Source: Viola odorata
Taxonomy: Eukaryota > Streptophyta > Magnoliopsida > Malpighiales > Violaceae
Direction of reading: 5' to 3'
Length of the DNA: 64,000 nucleotides
Assembly (NCBI GenBank): GCA_963691705.1
Contig: OY829538.1
Location: 45,659,151-45,723,150 of the forward strand
Of the stretch, positions 21,944-32,871 are shown one piece after another. The notes under the pieces were generated by a model. It did not search any database. It had not been told where the DNA came from and was given only the letters and a program-made list of their open reading frames with translations. The position numbers and the translations under genes are program-made. Position 1 is the stretch's first letter. Every line of letters begins with the position of its first letter.

Positions 21944-24520
21944 TTGCCTCATTACCCGAAGTGGTATGATCTCAACGCGAGGTGTGAATACCACGCTGGA
22001 GCCCCAGGTCACACTCTAGAAAACTACTTCGCATTTAAAGCCAAAGTCCAGCACTTGATCAAGAGTGGGTGGGTATCTTTCGAAGGGTTAGCAAAAGGAC
22101 CTAACACATCCACCAACCCTCTTCCCAATCATGCCCAGGGAAAGGGAGGAGTGAACGCCATCTCGGCAGGAGAAAGAAATGACCTTCTCTTTTCCGCATC
22201 AAGCTGGCCACAGGAACAACTTTTCCTGGCCCTAACTCGAGGAGGACACTTGCCATACTCGGAGAGCAATCCAAGTGGCTGCATGTACTGCGAGGAAAGC
22301 GACGATCACAAAATCCAAAACTGCAAGGTGTTCGCAGAAAGGGTGGTACAACTCTCGCATCTCGGGGTGATCCAAACCCAGAAAGCAACCCACGAGGGAA
22401 GATCCATTAACACCATCGGAGACGGATTTCCTATCTCGCATAACGCCAAGGGAACTCCACTCCCAATCCTCCGAAAGAAGGGATCGACTTCGTCGGGCAA
22501 ACGATTCTCCAAACGCCGCGACGAGGGCGATCGCGAGATTGATACTTTGGGCCAACCTTCTGGGAGATTCGATTACCTCGTCAGGTATTCGGCGCCACCC
22601 TCCTATGGTGGCCTAGCACCATCACTACCTTCTTGGGAACCCTCAAACTCCGAATCATACCCTTTACCGATGTGGTCGCTCCCTCTGTTTCCTTTGAAGG
22701 AAATCTACACAAGCCTCTTGGCAGAGGGACAGATTATGCCATCCCCACTCCCGTCTCAATCCACTCCTTACCCTAGCTGGTATGATCCAAAGGTTAGCTG
22801 CGAATATCACGCCGGAACCAGAGGACACTCCTTGGAGGATTGTTCTGCCTTTAGAGAAAAGGTCGAGCACCTAACTAAACAAGGGCGAATCTCGCCCCAT
22901 GGATTAGCAAAGGATCCTGCTGTGACAATGGGTCCCCTACCGCACCATAATTCGGGGATGGGCGACATTGCTTCCGTAGGAATCAACTTTCCTCGCCCTT
23001 CGATGGAAGAAACACCCAACGAAGAGTTGTTCTTCGCTCTAGCTAACAACGCTTATCTACCATTCCCGGGGAATAATCAGGCCCAATGCCTCTTCTGCCA
23101 AGGGGAAAGCAAGCATGACATCCAGGATTGTGGACTCTTTCGGCAAAAAGTCAAGCAACTCACCACATTCGGAGTCATCCAAACTAAAGGAGAAGCCCGA
23201 GGAACCATCAATGCCATCGGGGACCACTCTCCAGCACCATATTCCTTCGAATATGTGGCTCAGACAGGGGACACCTCCACAACCCCACGCAAGGTAGTGT
23301 TCACATTAGCTGTGAATACTCCTAGCCGAGACCTGCACGCGGTCCCATTCGACTACGGGTACACGGTAGTCACCACCCCTCCTACAGTCACGCCAATAGG
23401 ACCCACTATCGGTGAAACCTCTCATATCGGGGGCATGACCCGCACCGGGAGATGTTACATCTCGGAGGAAGTAGAGAAGCAACGACAAGCTAAAGGGAAA
23501 AACCCTGTGATTCGCGAGGAAACGATAGAGGAAACACAAGGTTTGAGCCAACCTGTAACCGCGGACGAGACGGCTGAGTTCCTCAAAATCATGAAACAGA
23601 GCGAGTTCAGCATCATCGAACAACTGAAGAAAACCCCAGCTCGCATTTCCATCATGGAGCTGATACTTACTTCAGAGGCTCATCGCCAAGCTCTCCTGAA
23701 AGTCTTGAAGCAAGCCTTCGTAACTAAGGATATCACTACAGAAGGGGTGGAAAACCTTGTCGGAAGGATTCAGGCCCTCGGCAGCATTTCCTTCTCTGAA
23801 GAAGAGATCGACCCCTCAGGAAAAGATCACAACAAGGCCCTATACATCACGGTAGAATGTAAGGGACACGTCATAGCCAAGGCCCTCATCGACAATGGGT
23901 CCGCGCTGAATGTCATGCCGAGGCACGTCCTCGAGCAACTACCGGTCGATTTCTCTCACATGAAACCTAGCGGAATGATGGCTAGGGCTTTCGATGGCAC
24001 CACTCGAGAGATCATCGGAAACTTCGAATTGGACATGGTCATTGGGCCCCACACCTTCGCCCTGACATTCCAGATCATGGAAATCCAACCTGCTTACAGC
24101 ATGCTACTGGGACGACCTTGGATCCACTCAGCAGGGGCAGTCCCCTCTTCTCTGCATCAGTGCCTCAAGTACGTCAAGGATAATGCCTTAGTCACGATAA
24201 AGGCGGAAGAGGCCCTGATCTTGGCTAAGCACGCCTCCGTGCCTTACATCGAAACTGCCGAAACCTTGGAAAGCTCGTTCCAAGCCTTTGAAATCGTCAA
24301 CACAGACTGGATCAAGGAGGGGTCCCTTGTGGGCAAAGCCTCAAAATCTGAGACAGCTGGAACCACCCCTAAACCAATGCTGGAAGGAAGTTTCCAATTG
24401 GGAAAATGGCTCGGCGCCAAGCTACAAGGATCCAAAGGATGGTCGCCTCCGAAGAGCTTCGGAGACCGTTTTGGGTTAGGGTACCAACCGGGCAAAGCCG
24501 ATTTCGTTAGAATTGCCTAA
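21944..24520 (+). pseudogene. Ogre gag C-terminal part and aspartic protease, copy 1
   Basis: This frame continues gag after the TAG. It holds two diverged copies of a roughly 270-residue module (see finding), each with a CX2HX5HX4C motif (CEYHAG..GH) and a CX2CX5HX4C motif (CMYC...H....C; CLFC...H....C). The first motif has Tyr in place of its last Cys (HTLENY). Then follows the protease, with the active-site loop ALIDNGSALNVM near residue 649 and MLLGRPWIH downstream. The frame ends near GLGYQPG, a G-patch-like motif seen in Tat elements. It stops at TAA (24518-24520), yet similar coding continues in frame to 24775, so the TAA looks like a nonsense change. Confidence 0.8.
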
Positions 24521-24918
24521 GAAAAGAAAGAAAAGCAGCTGGCTAAGCTATTCGGACGTTCTGCGCCAGGGGGCAAGATGTCAATCCCCCATATCAGAAC
24601 TACATTCCCCTTCGCCGCCGAAACCATCAATGGAAATCCTGTCAAGGTATCGGACCTCCGTATCTGCACTCTAGGAGAAGAGGGATCGTCGTCTGGTTCA
24701 GTCATTTTCGTTAAGAAGTCAGGGGAGTCTGTGTGCAACTGGACCATCACCATGCTTCCGGATGTCTCTCCGTAATTACTTCTTTTAGAAAAACACATGT
24801 TTGCACGTTTTCTTACGAAAACCTTTTTGTAGGAACTCACGTTCCCCTTCTGTTAAAAATCAAATATATATGCGATTTTCATTTTACGCATCTCTTTTTT
24901 CGCATTTTTTATTTCAGG
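24521..24918 (+). other. Intron-like spacer between protease and RT, copy 1
   Basis: Ogre elements are known to splice out an intron between the gag-protease and RT reading frames. Here the protease frame ends by 24775 and RT begins in another frame at 24919. Just before it lies a strong acceptor: a T-rich tract and TTTTTTATTTCAG ending at 24917. A donor is not settled. CAAG/GTATCG at 24647 has the best consensus but would not join in frame. GTACCA at 24481 and several weak GTs keep the phase. Confidence 0.55.
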
Positions 24919-25497
24919 ATGAATGTTAGTTCAGATTGTCATGATAAAACTTATGTCTTTATTGGCGAAGAAATCATCGCTACGACTGAAGACAAAGCAG
25001 AAATCTCCGACGAACTGGCCCGTTTACTGGAAAGTTCAGAAAAGGAAGTAACCCCTCATCAGGAGGAATTGGACGAAGTAAGCTTGGGGGCAAGCAATGA
25101 GAATCAAAAGTTGGTCAAGATCGGGACTACCTTGGATACGACTCAGAGAGAAAGGTTGATTTCTCTCCTCAAAGACTACTCCGACGTATTTGCATGGTCA
25201 TACGCCGACATGCCAGGTCTTGATCCCGGGATAGTTGAGCATCGTATCCCATTAAAGCCCGAGTTTAGACCTGTCAAGCAAAAACTTCGGAGAATGCATC
25301 CAGACATCCTTCTGAGAATCAAAGAAGAAGTTACCAAGCAACTGGACGCGGGTTTTCTGAGAGTTGCCGAGTACCCAGAATGGATCGCCAACATAGTGCC
25401 AGTGCCTAAGAAAGATGGGAAGGTTCGCATGTGCGTGGACTTTCGGGATCTCAATCGAGCCAGCCCTAAGGATGACTTCCCACTTCCCCACTTCCCC
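24919..25497 (+). pseudogene. Ogre RT N-terminal part, copy 1 (before the 8-bp duplication)
   Basis: After the splice acceptor, ATG 24919 opens the RT polyprotein: DELARLLESSEKEVTPHQEE, FAWSYADMPGLDP, PVKQKLRRMHPD, then RT fingers ANIVPVPKKDGKVRMCVDFR and the SPKDDFPLPH motif. At 25482-25497 the octamer ACTTCCCC stands twice in a row, which shifts the downstream sequence out of frame. The open frame runs on nonsensically to 25647. Synthesis of a full RT is therefore blocked in this copy. Confidence 0.85.
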
Positions 25498-28364
25498 ATA
25501 TCGACATCTTGGTGGATAGTGCCGCCGGAAATGACATGTTCTCCTTCATGGACGGATTTTCCGGGTATAATCAGATCAAGATGGCACCCGAGGACAGTGA
25601 AAAGACGACCTTTATCACCCCTTGGGGAACCTTCTGCTACAAAGTGATGCCCTTCGGATTAAAGAACGCAGGAGCCACGTACCAACGTGCTGCCGTCACC
25701 CTTTTCCATGACATGATGCATAAAGAGTTGGAAATCTATGTCGACGACATGATAGCCAAATCTCGCGGCGCGCAAGACCATGTAGACATCCTGAAGAAGG
25801 TATTCGAAAGGTTGAGGCAATTTCGGCTAACGCTAAACCCAGCTAAATGCACCTTTGGAGTAACCTCCGGAAAGTTATTGGGATTCATCGTCAGTAACAA
25901 AGGCATAGAAGTGGATCCTGATAAGATAAAAGCAATTCAAGAGCTACCCGCTCCCAGCACTGAAACGGAAGTACGAAGCTTCTTAGGACACATCAACTAC
26001 ATCGCGCGCTTTATCAGCCAGTTAACACTTACTTGTGAGCCGATGTTCAAAATGCTAAGGAAACACGGAGAAGCGGAATGGGACGGAGACTGTCAGAAAG
26101 CCTTCGAGAAAATCAAGACGTACCTGCAAAACCCGCCGGTACTGGTTCCCTCGACGCCAGGACGACCCTTGCTCATGTACCTAACAGTCACGGCTAGCAC
26201 CATGGGCTGCGTTTTGGGACAGCACGATGAGTCGGGAAGACGTGAACAAGCCATCTACTACCTCAGCAAGAAATTCAACGAGTGTGAGATGCGCTACTCC
26301 ATGTTAGAACGAACATGTTGCGCCCTAGCATGGTGCGCCCGAAGACTTCGACAGTACATGTTGTATTACACGACATGGCTAATCTCTCGCATGGATCCGC
26401 TGAAGTACATCTTCGAAAAACCGTACCTATCAAGTCGCATTTGCAGATGGCAAGTCTTATTAGCTGAGCACGAGATCATCTATGTAACTCAGAAAGCGAT
26501 TAAGGCAAGCGCCCTCGCCGATCACTTGGCTGATCATGCCTTGGATGAGTATGAGTCGTTGAGCTTTGACTTCCCCGATGAGGACATCATAGCAGTTGAG
26601 GATGAAATCGCAGAGGATCTTCAAGAAGACGACTGGTGGACCATGTTCTTCGACGACGCGGTGAACCTCTCAGGCAAGGGAGTGGGAGCCGTAGTCATAG
26701 CCCCAGACGGCCGTCAATTCCCTGTAGCATGCAAGTTGAACTTCCCCTGCACTAATAACATCGCTGAGTATGAGGCATGTATCAGTGGTCTCGCGGCAGC
26801 CATCGACCTAAAAGTAAAGAAGCTCCGGATCTTCGGCGATTCAGCACTCGTCATCTACCAAGCCCAGGACCTCTGGCAGACACGGGATTCCAAGCTCATC
26901 CCTTATCAAAGGTTACTCACTCAGCTCGCGCGGGAATTCGAGGAAACCAAGTTCGACCGAGTTGACCGAGAAAAGAACCGCTTCGCAGACGCATTAGCCA
27001 CCTTGGCCTCCATGTTCAAACTAGAGTGTGGAGTAATGCTTCAGCCTTTGAGGGTAGAGGTAAAGGAAACGCCGGCATGGTGTGTCACCTTGGAAGAGGA
27101 AGCCGATGGGAAGCCTTGGTTCCACGACTTAGTACAATTCATCAGAAACCGGGAACATCCACCGGGGGCAAGCCGGGTTAGCAAAAGGACCCTCCAGCGT
27201 TTAGCCCTAGACTTCTATCTCGACGGCGAAGTTTTATACAAAAGAAGAGCTGATGGAGCTTTGCTTCGCTGCGTCACCATGACCGAGGCGAAAAGAATCA
27301 TAACGGAAATCCACGAAGGGGTGTGTTCCACACATGCTAGTGGGCACATGATGGCCAGACAGATAATGAGGCAAGGCTACTTTTGGCTCACCATCGAACG
27401 GGATTGCATCAACTACTTCCGGAAGTGCCACAAGTGTCAAGTTTACGCGGACCATATCCACGTACCGCCAGCCCCTCTCTTCAACATGACATCGCCTTGG
27501 CCTTTCGCAATGTGGGGAATCGACATCATCGGCCAAATTCATCCCACAGCCTCTAATGGCCATCGCTTCATCCTCGTAGCGATCGACTACTTCACCAAAT
27601 GGGTAGAGGCCGCCTCCTACTCCAACGTCACACAGAAGACGACCATGCGTTTCATCGAAAGAAACATCATCTGCCGTCACGGAGTCCCAGAAACCATCAT
27701 CACGGACAACGGCTCCAATCTCAATGGGAAAATGATCGACGGTTTTTGCCAACATTGGAAGGTGAAGCACCGAAACTCATCTCCATATCGACCAAAAATG
27801 AATGGCGCAGTTGAAGCAGCAAACAAAAACCTAAAAAAGATCATCCAAAAGATGGTAATCACTCACAAGGACTGGCATGACATGCTTCCCTTCGCATTGC
27901 ATGCCTACCGGATAGCAACCCGTACATCTACAGGGGCAACTCCCTACTCATTAGTTTACGGCATGGAAGCCGTAATTCCCCTTGAAGTAGAAATCCCTTC
28001 TCTCAGAATCCTGGCAGAGTCTGAAGTAGAAGAATCAGATTGGGCAAGAGTGAGGTACGAGCAGCTGAACCTCCTTCCCGAAAAGCGCTTGGCCGCTATC
28101 TGCCATGCACAATTATATCAGCAAAGAATGGCCAACGCTTATGACAGGAAAGTGCGACCTCGCAAGTTCGAGGCTAGGGATTTAGTACTGAAGAAGATTC
28201 TCCCTCATCAGGAGGCCAGTCAAGGAAAGTGGGCCTCCAAATATGAGGGCCCGTATCTAGTTAAAAGTGCATTCTCAGGGGGTGCCCTAATGCTAACCAA
28301 CATGGACGGAGACGATCTCCTAAGACCGGTGAATGCCGATGCAGTCAAGATATACTACGCCTGA
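25498..28364 (+). pseudogene. Ogre RT/RNase H/archaeal-type RNase H/integrase, copy 1
   Basis: From the frame opening at 25509 (951 codons, no further stop) the enzyme core is well preserved. RT motifs are FSFMDGFSGYNQI (residues 11-23), MPFGLKNAGATYQR (47-60) and YVDD (77-80). The first RNase H (about 220-345) lacks the first catalytic Asp (MYLTVTAS), as usual in Tat elements, where it serves as a spacer. A second, archaeal-type RNase H (375-500) keeps D382, E420, D444 and D494. Integrase has the zinc site (H602, H609 or H613, C640, C643), then D672, D733 and E769 with exact 35-residue spacing, and a C-terminal region to 28364. Only the 8-bp duplication upstream separates it from its N-terminal part. 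Confidence 0.9.
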
Positions 28365-31002
28365 AGTGTCACGGGTTACACGTTCGGCCAGATCAGCGAC
28401 ATAGGGTTTTATCATGACAATCTAATACAAACGTTTGTTCTGAAATTAATAAAACAAGTTTTTTTTCAGGAGATGCGTATGATTTTAAAACTTTGTTATC
28501 CTCTTTCGTTAAACGTGTGGGATGACAAAAGGAGGCATGGCATAGATGGCTCCCCAGGAGTAGCTCGAGACGTAAGACGCGTCCCTTAGACTAACGCCAC
28601 TAATCAATTTTAAGTTTTGCAGTGGCGTATTAGTCTCATCTTGGCATCACGAGAAGACCACGGAGCTTCCGCTCGTAGCGACTCTTGGAGGGCCGCAACG
28701 GGCCACCTTCAAGAGCAAATCAGGAAAGATTTTAAGGCAAACTGTCACCATCTAAAGCGAAATTCTTTTTCCTGCAGTGCGACCAGCACAACCGGCATCA
28801 CGAACAACCGTTCTCGAAGGACTAAATGCTGAACCAAAGTCACAAAGCTCATCCTAAGCCGGCCAAGCCGTCGAAACGCTAGCAAAGTCGGCTCCCATCT
28901 CCGTTCACCTATTCGGAGGAGCTCATCGCCAAAACACCGTGGTCGCACAGTGCACCATTACAGGCAACAACTCCTGGGAAAAGCACGACGAAAAGCCGTC
29001 CTCCTGGGGTCACCATCAACATTACTTAATGCGGTCTTGTTCAAGAAGGTTCCGGCATCCGCACCATGATCAATATGGTGTATCCTTTAATCGAGGGACA
29101 GCCAGGCTGCCCGCATTGCCCAAGCCGAGGCAGGAGCTGCGGTAAAACATCTAAAAGCAAAGCTATCATCATTCGACATCCGACCCAAGTCACACTCGAT
29201 GACCTACGGCTGGCCCGTCTAAAAGGGAGAGCTTAAAAACTTATCAATCAATTTCCTTTTGCCAAAAATCATCTTGCATTTACTCCTCATTCGTTCTTGC
29301 CGCTTCATTTTTCAGAAACCGGGTCACCCCCATTCGATGCCCGCATAAGGACGGTAAGCATGTGCCCTTGCAGCCCCGCTGCACATTACGGGAACAGAGG
29401 GTTTTCCCCTTTATCCCCAAGCAATCACGAAGCCCATCAACAAAGGTCTAGCAAGGGCCGGTAAGCAAGTATACCCAGTGCGGATCCCATTTTCCCTTCG
29501 ACCGGGATCAGCGGTTCCCATAAAGCAGCTGAAAAAGAAACCAATCAGCACACCGAAGCGAAGCATCCCGGAACCGGGGACCACGTCATAGGCACCCTCG
29601 AAAAGCCGAGTTAAAAGAAGGGAGAATCCCTGAACTTATCTCTTTTTTCGTTTTAAATTAATTTCTCTGTTTGTTGTCCCCTCTGCATCTCACAGGGACC
29701 GGAAGCATCTCGCTGTCATCCGCGTGAAGCTCGTGGAAGACGCCCTTGCGGCCCCGCTGCACACCTTAGGGGAGTCCATCTTTCTTTCCCCTTTTATTTA
29801 AAATTGTTTTCATTCTTACTCGATTTGATAGCTTTAAACCGAGTACGGTTGTCTGGCCCACTGGGGGCAACCTTAGGTTCTCATTAGAACGTTGCAAGTA
29901 GGTCATCCCCCACATCTAGCAATCAAGTCTTCTAGCAATCAAACCATTGAGCAATCAAACCCTCAATCAATCAAAAATCAAAAAAATCGATCAAAATCCC
30001 TCTTTAGCCCGGCTAAAACAAAAGCATACTGCTCTTATAGGCATTTTCATGCATCGCATAGGTCAGAAATATTCAATCCCTCTGTTAAATCAAGCATCTA
30101 TCCAAATTACGTGCCATGCATGACATTACCTGTTTGCTCTTATATCCACGGTTTGTTCCGACGTAAGCAGTCACAAACAAATCCCGGTAAGCATTTTCGA
30201 GCCATCGCGGCGTATCCTTCATGAGTGTAAGGGCCTGACTAGATACTAGTTGAGTTCGCATAATATCCAGGGTACATGCGCAATTAGACATGGGATAGCT
30301 ATGAAATGACGTGGGACTTTTACGATTTTCTCCACTTTTTTCGTTTCTTTACTCTTTCCACCATGTATGTCATCACTCCCCAAACCAACAATATCACTCA
30401 TACCCCGGGAGCCAAAGAGCAGTTTCAGCTAAAATTGCCAGCCGGAAGTAAAAGCACGCCAAGTTCAAGTTCACGACGAAGGAGACTGAAAAGGGCGCCA
30501 GGAGATCGCTAAGGACTATCACCGAAGAAGCAGCAACTACGAAGGCCGAGGCCTCGAGACAGAAGGGGAAGAGATCAAGACGAAGGCCGTGCTTGCTCTG
30601 CTCTGTTGCATTTCAAGATCAAATCAAAAAAAAGGGAAGAAGAAAAAAAAAAAAAAAAAAAAAAGGGAGAGACAAGAGAAAAAAAAAAGAGAGAGGAAAA
30701 AGGGAAAAGAAAAGAAAAAAGAAATGCTCAGAGACCTTCGAAGAATAACAAACAATCGAAGAGACAAAGCAAGCACAGCCCGGGGACGACTCAGTTCGAG
30801 AAATCTCGAAGAAAACTTTCCCCAGTGAACTCGAGCAAAAAAGGCCCAAGGCCAACTCGAGAAATCTCGAAGCATCCTTCCCCAGGAAAGGCCCAAGGCC
30901 CCACTCGACACACTGCAAGCAGCGAACCGCAAAGCAGCGACGACGCTCCCCCAATGAAGACTCGAGAAAAGGGCCCCTGGCCAACGGGAAAATGACATCC
31001 CC

Positions 31003-31153
31003 AGCAAAACATCGCCCACATCAGGGCCAATCAGCAAAACATCGCCCACATCAGGGCCAATCAGCAAAACATCGCCCACATCAGGGCCAATCAAGCAAAA
31101 CATCGCCCACATCAGGGCCGATCAGCAAAACATCGCCCACATCGGGGCCAATC
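31003..31153. repeat. 30-bp minisatellite, five units plus a partial one
   Basis: Units carry AAACATCGCCCACATCAGGG with starts at 31003, 31033, 31063, 31094 and 31124; a decayed sixth begins at 31154. The identical array in copy 2 is at 50469-50619. Confidence 0.9.
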
Positions 31154-31542
31154 AGCAAAGCATCACTCATCAAAAGCCTTCCAACTCCTCGGCAAAGCAA
31201 TCTTTTCCCAAAACAAACTCCTTTCCGGACTTTTCATGTCCCTTCATTCTTTTCCGTAAAAGACCCATCGATTATTAGAACGCCCATGCATGTGCATCTT
31301 CATTCGAAGTCTATTCACTCGGATTGACATTGCGAACTGTAAATTATGTATCATGTTAGCAGCATCTTTATGAGTGTAAAAATACTTAGCCTTGTTTCAG
31401 AGCGTGAGTGCAAACACTAATATCAGGTGAGGACTACTTACGGCTGCAAATCGTGGGAAAGTCTTGTCCTTGGGGTCGTTACCTCCTGAGCAGGACGCAG
31501 ACGCATTCTAGATTCGTATCAAGGCCGCTAGCATTAGCATTC

Positions 31543-32762
31543 TTCTCCTCCCAGAGTGACGACATAGTATAATTTCCAGCATAGCATTTTCTCCTCCCAG
31601 AGTGACCTTAGTTTAAGTTTCCGCATTTCGCGTCGTCTCCTACGGGAATCGACGTTCTTTAAATTTCAGCCTAGCATCCTCTCCTCCCAGAGTGACAGCA
31701 TAGTATAATTTCCAGCATAGCATCTTCTCCTCCCAGAGTGACCTTAGTTCAAGTTTCCGCATTTCGCGTCGTCTCCTACGGGAATCGACGTTCTTTAAGA
31801 TTTCAGCATAGCATCTTCTCCTCCCAGAGTGACAGCATAGTTTAATTTCCAGCATAGCATCTTCTCCTCCCAGAGTGACAACATAGTTTAATTTCCAGCA
31901 TAGCATCTTCTCCTCCCAGAGTGACAGCATAGTTTAATTTCCAGCATAACATCTTCTCCTCCCAGAGTGACCTTAGTTTAAGTTTCCGCATTTCGCGTCG
32001 TCTCCTACGGGAATCGACGTTTCTTTAGATTTCAGCATAGCATCTTCTCCTCCCAGAGTGACAGCATAGTTTAGCTTCCAGCACAACATCTCCTCCTCCT
32101 AGAGTGACCTTAGTTTAAGTTTCCGCATTTCGCGTCGTCTCCTACGGGAATCGACGTTCTTTTGATTTCAGCATAGCATTCTCCTCCTCCCAGAGTGACA
32201 GCATAGTGTAGCTTCCAGCGTAGCATTTCTTCTCCTCCCAGAGTGACAACATAGCGTAGATCTACCTTTTTCAGCTTTAGCATTTCTTCCCCTCTCAGAG
32301 TGATATCCTTCACATAATTCTACATTTCTGCATAATTATTTTCTTCCTCTTAGAGCTGACATCATTAGGGCGAAACGTTCGTACATCTACGAATAGCGCG
32401 TCATCCTCCCTAGGCAACGTCTGTTGCGTGTCAGACCCCCCAGTGGAGCCGTCATTTACGTTGTCGTAAAATCACTTTTCATCCTTAGCAGAGTAGTCAT
32501 CATTTACACTTCCTGCAACTTATGTTTCTCTCAATACCCGAGTAGATCTAAGCTTATATCTTTGCAGGATCAACAACCTATCTCCTCCTCCCAGAGCGAC
32601 ATCAAGCAATCACCTGTTAATCCCTAGTGATGACAACAGCAATTTCCTCCTCCCAGAGTGACAACAATCAATCTCCTCCTCCCAGAGTGACGGCAAGTAA
32701 TCACCTTTTACCCCCAGTGGTAGCATCAATCAAACTACCTCCTCCCAGAGCGACATCATCAC
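31543..32762. repeat. Irregular minisatellite around CTCCTCCCAGAGTGAC
   Basis: The word CTCCTCCCAGAGTGAC recurs about 20 times at 40-110 bp spacing, mixed with AGCATAGT(T)TAATTTCCAGC. A longer interspersed element, TTTCGCGTCGTCTCCTACGG, is repeated four times. Variable 3' arrays of this sort are known in Tat elements. Copy 2 has it at 51009-52228. Confidence 0.88.
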
Positions 32763-32823
32763 TGTAGGTTTGAGGTAAGACCTGTTGTGTCGCCAAAATT
32801 CGGATATATATAGGGGCGGCTGT

Positions 32824-32861
32824 CTTTACTGCTTATCAAATCCTTCGATAAGACAGTAAAG
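32824..32861. promoter_or_regulatory. Hairpin abutting the polypurine tract
   Basis: CTTTACTGCTTATC pairs with GATAAGACAGTAAAG across a 9-nt loop, with a one-base bulge. Its right arm runs into the AAAGAGGGGG polypurine tract. The copy 2 equivalent is at 52290-52327. Confidence 0.6.
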
Positions 32862-32871
32862 AGGGGGCAAC

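Larger units (their letters stand above)
28365..32871 (+). other. Ogre 3' region, copy 1 (4.5 kb, repeat-rich)
   Basis: There is no credible gene after integrase. Two segments at about 29350-29400 and 29735-29785 share the wording CCTTGC(A/G)GCCCCGCTGCACA, a remnant of a larger direct repeat. A homopurine tract (30628-30735) and two minisatellites follow. The region ends with the polypurine tract AAAGAGGGGGCAAC (32858-32871) that primes plus-strand synthesis, directly before LTR2. Open frames here such as 30606-30995 are Lys/Glu or repeat artefacts. Confidence 0.7.

Noticed and set aside
26777..27770. Small open frames opposite or inside the Ogre integrase and RNase H
   Set aside because: Shadows of the strongly conserved pol frame, without independent support.
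30606..30995. Lys/Glu/Arg-rich open frames after integrase (also 50072-50461)
   Set aside because: They read through an A/G homopurine tract and a minisatellite; no start context or known motif.
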